A stretch of DNA of 5,557 nucleotides from JBHGAV01 sp041946685 (GTDB lineage: Bacteria > Acidobacteriota > Terriglobia > Bryobacterales > Bryobacteraceae). This document shows positions 1-5,557 of the stretch, in pieces; positions within the stretch are counted from its first letter, which is position 1, and every line of letters starts with the position of its first letter. The notes beneath the pieces are model-generated. The model did no database searches. It had not been told where the DNA came from and saw only the letters and a program-made list of their open reading frames with translations. Made by a program: the position numbers and the translations under genes. The stretch spans positions 1-5,557 of the forward strand of contig JBHGAV010000118.1 of NCBI GenBank assembly GCA_041946685.1. The letters run 5' to 3'.

Positions 1-83
1 GCGCTCCCTCTGGCCGCGGCTCTTAAACAGAGTTCGGCCCGCGGGAACGCCGGGCGATCCGTGCCATACCGAACCACTGCCTG

Positions 84-3053
84 CTACGGCAAGGCGACCA
101 GGCCCTGCTGAGTCTGGCCGTCCATCCGAACCGAGAGCGGTTGGGACAGCCGCACGTGCCGGACGCCGGGTCCGATCTCCTCGCCGGGCAGCCCGTCCAG
201 CAGTTCCCAGCGCACAAACTCCCTCTCGTTGAAATCCCCCAGTGAAAAATAGCCGATCCCGGCAGAGGTCATGTTGTGGAAGAAGTGCGTGCCCTGGGAC
301 GGCTCCATCGGCAGGTCCCTGGCGGGCACTTCGACGATCACTCCAGCCGAGGAGATCTGGTGCCAGGCCACCGGAATCCCGATCCAGGGATCGAACGAAC
401 CCCAGCGTCCGGGTCCGATCAGCACGTACCGCCTGCGCTCGCGGGCCAGCCGTTCATTGGCCTCCGCCACTCTTGAGGCTACCTCGGCACTGCGGCCGCG
501 GTCGAAGACGCGCGGGTCCACGTACACGATGTCGCGCAGCCCTTCCAGGCATCCGTTGCCCAAAACGCGTTGGGAGCGGCACAGCAGCCGTTCCGGAGCG
601 AACGATGCCGAGGCGATGTCGCAGCGTTCCCGCAAGGCCACCAGGGGCCTCATCTGCAGGAAGTAGAACTGCGGCTCCCGGGAGGGATCGCTGTCCAGGT
701 CCACGGCGAACTCGATCTCGACGGCGAAACCCAGGTCCTTGCGGCAGGCTTCGAACAACTCGTTGAGGATGGCGCTGAGCGGGAAGACGTTGTGCTTGAG
801 GATGCGCGCGAAGGTGACCACCCGGGTGCCCCGCCGTCCGATGCCGTCATAGATCCGGTCCTCACCCGCCGCCACCACGCTTCCGGCCAGCGCCAGGGTT
901 CCGTCGGCCTCCGCCTGGGAGAGGGGCAGCCGGGCGAGGGTGGCGTCCGGCCCGGCCAGTAATTCGGCTTCGCTGCGCTCCAGGTCCAGCGCGAAGAATT
1001 CGCGCTGCGCCACTCGCATGACCTCCGAGGGTGAGCGGAACTGCGGAAGAACCTGCGGATAGCGCGGGCAGAAACGCACTGCGTCGCCGCCCTCGACGAC
1101 TTGCTTGCCCAGGCCCAGAGCGATGGTCGCCACGCCGTCCTCCGGCTTCATCTGAAAGACCGGGTAGTAATTGTGCGACTGGGCGACACCGGAGATGGCG
1201 GGATAGTAGTGGCGGCCATAGCGATTCCCGGCGATCTCCTGGACGATCACCGCCATCCGGGCCTCCGTCATGTCGTGGCCGATGGCTTCCAGGTAGCGCC
1301 GCGGCCGCTCCAGGTAGGCCGAAGCGTAGACGAGTTTCACCGCCGTGAGCAGGTGGTCCAGCCGGATTCGCAGGTCCGGATGGTTGTTGGGCAGCATGTA
1401 GGTGGCATACAGCCCGGCCAGCGGCTGCCGGTGGGAGTCTTCGAGCAGCCCCGAGGAGCGGACCGCCAGCGGCACTTTCACGCGGTCCGCGTAGAACTCG
1501 AGAGATTCCGTCAGGCGCCGGTCGAAGGGACAGCCCGCGAAACGGCGGAGAATCTCCGGGTCCGACATCCGGTCGAAGGCAGCGGGATCGATCCGGTTGT
1601 TCTTCAGGAAGGCATCCGATTCATTGGCGCCGATGACCAGCGTGCGGGGAAGACGGACCTTGACGCCCTGGATGCGGTCGTCTTTCGACCACTGCGTGAG
1701 CTGGCGGAACACAAAGGCCAGGCCCCGGCCCTTGCCGCCCAGGGAGCCGCGCCCCAGCACCAGGAACGGGTACTCGGGATCGAATTCCGGCGGGCGGAAG
1801 TCGGCTATGGCTCCACGGTATTTCTCGCGGCGCGCGATGGAGATCGCGTGGATCACGTACTCTTTCAGGGCGTTGATGTCGGGAAAATCCGCCGGGGTGA
1901 CGGGCCCCAGCACGGCGGCGAGGGTGGTTTCCCCGCGCGCCCGGAACCAGTGGGAAAGGTCGTTGCGCTGCGCGTGGAAAACCATGCACTCGTCCGGCAC
2001 GGTGTGCAGCGCCTGCTCCATCTCCCACATATTGGAGACGCGCTTGACCACCGCGCCCCCGGGCATGCGGAACTCGAAATCTCCGAAGCCGATGTCCTCG
2101 AGCACGAACCGCTCGATGCCGGCCCGCACGTTCACGCCGCGCTTGTTGAGGCAGCGCGCGCCCAGCGAAGCCGCCACTTCCTGCGCGTTGGGCTCCGAAG
2201 ACTGCACCAGGATAGGGACGCCCGGCGCGCGCTTGGCGACGGCCCGCAGAAAGCGCAGGCCCGTTCCGGGGTCGACGCGGTCGTCGTGGAAGGTGTGCAG
2301 GTCGGAGATGATGCCCACCAGCGAGGTCTCGTATTTCTCGAAGAGCGCCTCCGCCTCGGAGAAGGTGCGCGCCAGGAGCACCTTGGGGCGGACCCGCGTG
2401 CGCACCTGCCGGTCGCTCTCGTTGATGCCCTCCGGCACCAGCATGAAGGTCCGCTGCATCAGCATCGAGTAGAGGTACGGCAGAATCAGCGAGTAGTGAT
2501 CGACAGCGTCCTCGATGACCAGGATGGTGCCGATGGAAGCGATGCTGAGATCGGGGTCCACGTTCTGGCTGTCCTCGACCAGCTTCATGATCGAGAGCAG
2601 AACGTCGGCGCTGCCCCGCCAGGCGAAGGTGCGGTCGATTCCCTCCGGCTCGATGCCGCGGTAGGTCTGGTCGAACCAGGAGCCGTCGAACACGATCATG
2701 ACCACCGGCAGGCCGGGATGAATGGCTTTCACCTGGCGGCCGAAGTCGGCCGTATCCATATCGGGTAGATTGCTGGAGACCAGGACCAGGTCGAAACGCT
2801 CCTTTCCCAGCATGGCCAGCCCTTCCGTGCCGGACAGCGCGGTGACCACCTGCGGCACGTTCTGCAGGTGCAGGAGCTGCGAGGCGCCGTAAATACCTTG
2901 GGTGAGCGAGTAGTCGCGCGAGAGGCTGAACGATTCGTACGGGTTCGAAACCATCAGGATGGTCCGGACCCGCCGGGCCATCAGGTGGTGAAGGCCGCGG
3001 AACTGAGGGTCGTACGCGTAGCGTAACTGGTCGCGAAGATCCGGCGGCTTCAT
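84..3053 (-). CDS. Receiver-domain / PEP-synthase-like ATP-grasp hybrid protein, function unknown
   Basis: Using the ATG at 3053 this is 989 residues. In order: a degenerate receiver-like domain (about 25-165; the phospho-Asp position in VLVSSNLPDMD is Ser93); a second receiver (about 174-322) with Glu181-Asp182, Asp251 in ISDLHTF, Ser285 and Lys304 in the expected places; a linker with FHAQRNDLSHWFRARGE (360-376); a PPDK_N-type ATP-grasp region (about 440-807) with GGKGRG (Lys451), AVRSSGLLEDS (Arg542, Glu548), VIVQEIAG (Gln615), SGV (621-623), EIEFAVD (Glu781) and FLQMRP (Gln800, Arg802); and a C-terminal module with GPGRWGS (880-886) and PSQGTHFFHN (918-927). The His swivel motif (GGxxSHxAI) and the PEP/pyruvate barrel of real PEP synthase or PPDK are absent, so an automatic 'PEP synthase' label would be misleading. 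ATP binding is likely; the reaction and partner are unknown. It follows gdhA closely, probably in one transcript. An in-frame TTG at 3092 would add 13 residues (LWGQGKDLPPGP-like, unconserved-looking), with GGAG only one base away; I prefer the ATG because family-like sequence begins just after it, though its Shine-Dalgarno is poor. Stop TAG at 84-86. Confidence 0.9.
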   Translation of the reverse strand: MKPPDLRDQLRYAYDPQFRGLHHLMARRVRTILMVSNPYESFSLSRDYSLTQGIYGASQLLHLQNVPQVVTALSGTEGLAMLGKERFDLVLVSSNLPDMDTADFGRQVKAIHPGLPVVMIVFDGSWFDQTYRGIEPEGIDRTFAWRGSADVLLSIMKLVEDSQNVDPDLSIASIGTILVIEDAVDHYSLILPYLYSMLMQRTFMLVPEGINESDRQVRTRVRPKVLLARTFSEAEALFEKYETSLVGIISDLHTFHDDRVDPGTGLRFLRAVAKRAPGVPILVQSSEPNAQEVAASLGARCLNKRGVNVRAGIERFVLEDIGFGDFEFRMPGGAVVKRVSNMWEMEQALHTVPDECMVFHAQRNDLSHWFRARGETTLAAVLGPVTPADFPDINALKEYVIHAISIARREKYRGAIADFRPPEFDPEYPFLVLGRGSLGGKGRGLAFVFRQLTQWSKDDRIQGVKVRLPRTLVIGANESDAFLKNNRIDPAAFDRMSDPEILRRFAGCPFDRRLTESLEFYADRVKVPLAVRSSGLLEDSHRQPLAGLYATYMLPNNHPDLRIRLDHLLTAVKLVYASAYLERPRRYLEAIGHDMTEARMAVIVQEIAGNRYGRHYYPAISGVAQSHNYYPVFQMKPEDGVATIALGLGKQVVEGGDAVRFCPRYPQVLPQFRSPSEVMRVAQREFFALDLERSEAELLAGPDATLARLPLSQAEADGTLALAGSVVAAGEDRIYDGIGRRGTRVVTFARILKHNVFPLSAILNELFEACRKDLGFAVEIEFAVDLDSDPSREPQFYFLQMRPLVALRERCDIASASFAPERLLCRSQRVLGNGCLEGLRDIVYVDPRVFDRGRSAEVASRVAEANERLARERRRYVLIGPGRWGSFDPWIGIPVAWHQISSAGVIVEVPARDLPMEPSQGTHFFHNMTSAGIGYFSLGDFNEREFVRWELLDGLPGEEIGPGVRHVRLSQPLSVRMDGQTQQGLVALP

Positions 3054-3085
3054 AGGACCCGGGGGCAAGTCCTTACCCTGCCCCC
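3054..3085 (-). promoter_or_regulatory. Overlapping alternative hairpins in the gdhA / receiver-ATP-grasp gene junction
   Basis: In minus-strand RNA, GGGGGCA (3079-3085) can pair perfectly with TGCCCCC (3061-3067), a 7-bp stem with an 11-base loop that displays AAGGA (3070-3074). Alternatively AGGACTT (3067-3073) can pair with GGGTCCT (3054-3060), five Watson-Crick plus two G-U pairs around a 6-base loop, which would bury the AAGGA and end directly before the ATG at 3053. The two stems share bases and exclude each other. No U-tract follows, so it is not an intrinsic terminator. The pairing is directly visible; a role in translation of the downstream gene is inference, and chance pairing in G+C-rich DNA is possible. 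Confidence 0.4.
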
Positions 3086-3104
3086 ACAGCAATCTCCGAC
3101 TGCA

Positions 3105-4454
3105 CTACACCAGGCCCTGGGCGAGCATCGCGTCGGCCACCTTGACGAAGCCGGCGATATTGGCGCCCATGACGTAGTCGCCGGGACACCCGTACTCCTT
3201 GGAGGTCTCCCAGGCCATTTCGTGGATCGAGGTCATGATTTTCTTCAGCCGGCCATCCACTTCGTCGCGGCTCCAGGAAAGACGCATGGAGTTCTGCGCC
3301 ATCTCCAGGCCGGAGGTCGCCACGCCGCCGGCATTGGCCGCCTTGCCCGGGCCGAACAGGACTTTGGCGGCCCGGAAGTGCTCGACGCCTTCGGGCGTGG
3401 TGGGCATGTTGGCGCCTTCACCAACCACATAGCAGCCGTTGCCGATGAGCGCCTTGGCATCCTCGCCGCTGATCTCGTTCTGGGTGGCGCTGGGGAAGGC
3501 GCACGCGGCCGGGATGTGCCAGGGCCGCTTATTGTGGAAGTACTCGGCCCGCGGGTATCTCTCCACGTACTCCCGAATGCGCCCGCGCCGGCAGTTCTTC
3601 AGATCCATCACCCAGGCCAGTTTCTCCGAGTCGATGCCGTCCCTATCGTAGATCGTGCCGTCGGAGTCGGAGAGGGAAATGCACCTGGCCCCGTACTCGT
3701 TGAGTTTTTCGACCGTGTACTGCGCCACGTTGCCCGATCCCGAAACCAGGCAGGTCTTGCCTTTGAAGCCCTCGCCGCGCGTTTGCAGCATCTGCTCGCA
3801 AAAGTAAACGCAGCCATATCCGGTCGCCTCGGGCCGGATCAGCGATCCTCCCCAGGCCAGGCCTTTGCCTGTCAGCACACCCGTGAACTCGTTCCGGATG
3901 CGCTTGTACTGGCCGAACATGTAACCGATTTCGCGCCCGCCGACGCCGATGTCGCCGGCCGGGACGTCGGTGTCCGAGTCGATGTGGCGGCAGAGTTCCG
4001 TGATGAAACTCTGGCAGAAGCGCATCACTTCCCCGTCCGACTTGCCCTTGGGGTCGAAGTCCGACCCGCCCTTGGCGCCGCCCATGGGCAGAGTGGTCAG
4101 CGAGTTCTTGAAGACCTGTTCGAACGCCAGAAACTTCAGTATGCCCAGATAAACGGTGGGATGGAATCGCAGTCCGCCCTTGTAGGGGCCGATCGCGCTG
4201 GAGAACTGAATGCGGAAGCCGCGATTGACCTGAAAGCGTCCCTGGTCGTCCTGCCAGGGCACCCGGAACATCACCACGCGCTCCGGCTCGACCAGCCGCT
4301 CCAGAATACGCGATTCCACGTACTCGGGGTGCCGCTCTAAAACCGGTGTGATGGACCGAAAGACTTCGGTAACCGCCTGCAGGAATTCCGGCTCGCCGGG
4401 GTTGCGCTTCCTGACGGTCTCGAAAACCTGGTCTACATAAGCTGCTGTAGTCAC
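3105..4454 (-). CDS. gdhA: NADP-specific glutamate dehydrogenase
   Basis: Cytoplasmic enzyme that reductively aminates 2-oxoglutarate with ammonium and NADPH to give glutamate, and can run in reverse. The 449 residues match the usual length of the small hexameric type and look very like Escherichia coli GdhA throughout, from LLERLVEPERV-like sequence near residue 50 to GANIAGFVKVADAMLAQG at the C-terminus. Visible motifs: YKGGLRFHP (Lys92, substrate binding), LPMGGAKGGSDFDPKGKSD (catalytic Lys128), DVPAGDIGVGGRE (catalytic Asp168), the Rossmann loop GSGNVA (239-244), SDSDG (262-266) where NADP-preferring enzymes carry a small polar residue, EGANMPTT (346-353) and KAANAGGVATSGLEMAQN (371-388). 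NADP preference is inferred from overall similarity to the E. coli type. A small oddity is FPSATQNE (320-327) where E. coli has LPCATQNE. The start is GTG at 4454, fixed by AAGGAG five bases upstream. Stop TAG at 3105-3107. It is probably the first gene of a two-gene unit with the receiver/ATP-grasp gene. Confidence 0.97.
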   Translation of the reverse strand: MTTAAYVDQVFETVRKRNPGEPEFLQAVTEVFRSITPVLERHPEYVESRILERLVEPERVVMFRVPWQDDQGRFQVNRGFRIQFSSAIGPYKGGLRFHPTVYLGILKFLAFEQVFKNSLTTLPMGGAKGGSDFDPKGKSDGEVMRFCQSFITELCRHIDSDTDVPAGDIGVGGREIGYMFGQYKRIRNEFTGVLTGKGLAWGGSLIRPEATGYGCVYFCEQMLQTRGEGFKGKTCLVSGSGNVAQYTVEKLNEYGARCISLSDSDGTIYDRDGIDSEKLAWVMDLKNCRRGRIREYVERYPRAEYFHNKRPWHIPAACAFPSATQNEISGEDAKALIGNGCYVVGEGANMPTTPEGVEHFRAAKVLFGPGKAANAGGVATSGLEMAQNSMRLSWSRDEVDGRLKKIMTSIHEMAWETSKEYGCPGDYVMGANIAGFVKVADAMLAQGLV

Positions 4455-4459
4455 GGATA

Positions 4460-4465
4460 CTCCTT
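4460..4465 (-). promoter_or_regulatory. Shine-Dalgarno of gdhA, decides a GTG start
   Basis: Minus-strand AAGGAG, a near-perfect anti-16S match, ends five bases before the GTG at 4452-4454. This spacing is ideal and supports the GTG as the start; the encoded MTTAAYVDQ also fits the length of the family's N-terminus. Confidence 0.85.
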
Positions 4466-4569
4466 AATCCTTATGCATTGCGTTTGCGAGGGGTTGATCG
4501 CTATTCGATTGAACCGCGGGTACGGGCACGCCCCGGATCGCGGATGCTCACCGCACCCGCTGTCCGGGC

Positions 4570-4611
4570 GCCCCCGGTTGGCTTTCCATTACCGCAAAAA
4601 GCATCGGGGGC
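4570..4611. repeat. Bipartite inverted repeat in the gene-free stretch upstream of gdhA
   Basis: GCCCCCG (4570-4576) pairs with CGGGGGC (4605-4611), and inside it GCTTT (4581-4585) pairs with AAAGC (4598-4602), with a small asymmetric internal loop and a 12-base terminal loop. It could fold in the 3' tail of the esterase transcript or in the gdhA leader. On neither strand is it followed by a clear U-tract, so I do not call it a terminator. Confidence 0.35.
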
Positions 4612-4747
4612 CCGGCGTCTCCCGGCTGAAATTCACGGGCAGTCGAAGATCTTATTGGAACACGAAACTCCGAGTCCCAGCAAGAAACGGGCGGCAAATT
4701 CCGGCGCGGACCCCGTGCACCAATCGCGAGTGGGTGCTATCGGCCGG

Positions 4748-5557
4748 TTAGAGCAGGCTTCCGGAGGGGAGATCCCGGACCAGGATGCGCTCCTCGCGGT
4801 CGGGATCGTTCACCGCCCGGCTCTCCGCCGCGTCGAAAACCATGGTCGCCCGCCCGGGGACGGTGTACGCCGGCCAGGCCAGTTCCTTCCGGCCGGGGCT
4901 CCCGTTTCTGGCGAATGCTGCCCAGGCGCCGCTGAGCTGCCGCGAAAGCTGCTCGGACTCGGGGTAGCGCACCAGCCGCATGGTGAGCGGAAGATCGGCG
5001 GTGTGAAAGGCCCGGATTCTCCCTCCCACGCAAGGGGTGTTCCACTGGAAGTAGTAAACGTAGACGTTCGCCTGGCCTTGCGCGAGCTTCAGTTCCGCCT
5101 GCCGGGCGGCATTCCAGCGCGCGCCGCGGTCGGCGGAGATGCGGAAGAAGAGATCGCTGGGGCTCTCTTTGGGATGGTTGCGGCGATAGAGCGCGATGAG
5201 CGCGTCCACTCTCTCCGCGGGTACCCGGGCCTTGACCAGGGCGGCGCGCAGGCCCGCATCGTCGAGCTTGAACAGACTCTCGTCCTGGAGCGTGAACAGC
5301 GTGGCTTCGTCCTTGCAGTTCCCGATGATCATGGGCACGCCCGCCGAGAGGTCTGGCGCCGTGGGGTCCCAGGGCTGGCGCGTCAGGGAGCGGCCGTCCA
5401 CAACCGGGCTGGCGCCCATCAGCCCTCCACCCCTACCGGCCTTGAGCAAATCGGCGGCCGGGACCTTCTGAAGGTCCTCCGCCTTCTTCAGGCCGAGCTT
5501 CGCCAGCATCTCCCGGGCCTTCCTGGTGGCGGAATCCGCGTCGTCAACCCGGAATAG
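4748..5557 (-). CDS. Type-B carboxylesterase (para-nitrobenzyl esterase family), C-terminal half, cut by window edge
   Basis: The frame stays open to the right edge and starts mid-protein (LFRVDDADSATRKAREMLAK...), so the Met at 5509 is internal and not the start. About 269 of an expected 500-550 residues are present. The alpha/beta-hydrolase fold carboxylesterases hydrolyse ester bonds with a Ser-Glu-His triad. Here the Glu is seen in VPMIIGNCKDEATLF (codon 5306-5308) and the His in GGRIRAFHTADLPL (codon 5003-5005); the nucleophile Ser (GESAG motif) should lie beyond the edge. Other family signs are SPVVDGRSL before the Glu, and the closing AWAAFARNGSPG ... WPAYTVPGRATMVFD block. Members are often exported, but the N-terminus that would show a signal peptide is missing. 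The natural substrate cannot be told. Stop TAA at 4748-4750. It lies 293 bases upstream of gdhA on the same strand, so it is probably transcribed separately; no convincing terminator is seen after it. Confidence 0.92.
   Translation of the reverse strand, partial: LFRVDDADSATRKAREMLAKLGLKKAEDLQKVPAADLLKAGRGGGLMGASPVVDGRSLTRQPWDPTAPDLSAGVPMIIGNCKDEATLFTLQDESLFKLDDAGLRAALVKARVPAERVDALIALYRRNHPKESPSDLFFRISADRGARWNAARQAELKLAQGQANVYVYYFQWNTPCVGGRIRAFHTADLPLTMRLVRYPESEQLSRQLSGAWAAFARNGSPGRKELAWPAYTVPGRATMVFDAAESRAVNDPDREERILVRDLPSGSLL

Larger units (their letters stand above)
4455..4747. other. Intergenic stretch between esterase and gdhA, no supported gene
   Basis: This gap should contain the gdhA promoter and leader. 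On the minus strand I find the gdhA Shine-Dalgarno and one inverted repeat but no hexamer pair with good -35/-10 matches at 16-18 base spacing and no sigma-54 type GG/GC element. Open frames across it on the plus strand have no recognisable protein and low-complexity, Arg/Pro/Gly-rich translations, so I do not call them genes. Confidence 0.6.

Noticed and set aside
1..83. Possible terminator after the receiver/ATP-grasp gene (CTCT/AGAG around 20-33)
   Set aside because: The stem is only four base pairs and no U-run follows on the minus strand; I see no supportable feature in these bases.
633..1736. Calling the 84-3053 gene a PEP synthase (ppsA) or PPDK (ppdK)
   Set aside because: Only the ATP-binding domain is shared; the swivel histidine motif and the PEP/pyruvate barrel are missing.
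1101..2768. Plus-strand open frame of 555 codons opposite the receiver/ATP-grasp gene
   Set aside because: It is antisense to a gene with clear protein motifs, its translation is Arg/Gly/His/Val-rich without recognisable domains, and long mirror frames are expected in G+C-rich coding DNA.
3222..4340. Plus-strand open frame of 372 codons opposite gdhA
   Set aside because: Fully antisense to the well-conserved gdhA and without recognisable motifs; a mirror of biased codon use.
4466..4747. Sigma-70 or sigma-54 promoter for gdhA on the minus strand
   Set aside because: Candidate -10-like hexamers such as TAAGAT lack a matching -35 at proper spacing, and no sigma-54 GG/GC pair is seen.
4473..4751. 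Plus-strand frame of 92 codons filling the gap between gdhA and the esterase
   Set aside because: Its start overlaps the gdhA leader region, the translation is basic and featureless, and nothing supports it as a gene.
4478..5557. Plus-strand open frame of 359 codons crossing the intergenic gap and the esterase
   Set aside because: It runs antisense to the esterase, has no family motifs, and no Shine-Dalgarno of note precedes its start.

Overview
The window carries three genes, all read from the minus strand, in G+C-rich DNA typical of a high-GC bacterium. My best guess for the source is an Acidobacteriota member of the Solibacter/Bryobacter kind. That rests only on the look of the three proteins (the receiver/PEP-synthase-like hybrid, the long type-B carboxylesterase) and on base composition; there is no rRNA or other marker here to confirm it.

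Layout in transcription order, right to left. (1) 4748 to the right edge is the C-terminal half of a type-B carboxylesterase (para-nitrobenzyl esterase family); its nucleophile-serine half lies outside the window. (2) 4455-4747 is a gap of 293 bases with no gene I can support; it must hold the gdhA leader and probably its promoter, and contains one bipartite inverted repeat. (3) 3105-4454 is gdhA, an NADP-type glutamate dehydrogenase with every expected catalytic motif, a GTG start and a strong Shine-Dalgarno. (4) 3054-3104 is a short junction with two overlapping, mutually exclusive potential hairpins around a Shine-Dalgarno-like AAGGA. (5) 84-3053 is a protein of about 989 residues that joins two receiver-like domains to a PEP-synthase/PPDK-type ATP-grasp domain, but lacks the phosphohistidine swivel domain and the PEP/pyruvate barrel of the true enzymes. 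(6) 1-83 shows nothing I can support.

gdhA and the receiver/ATP-grasp protein are probably co-transcribed, since only about 50 bases separate them on the same strand. GdhA assimilates ammonium into glutamate with NADPH and 2-oxoglutarate. The downstream protein has no established role that I know of. Its architecture suggests a signal-responsive ATP-binding or phosphotransfer protein, and its position suggests a link to nitrogen/carbon balance; that link is inference. The esterase is probably a separate unit. The most interesting item is the receiver/ATP-grasp hybrid and the RNA structure just ahead of it; I see no mobile element, CRISPR array, tRNA or rRNA.
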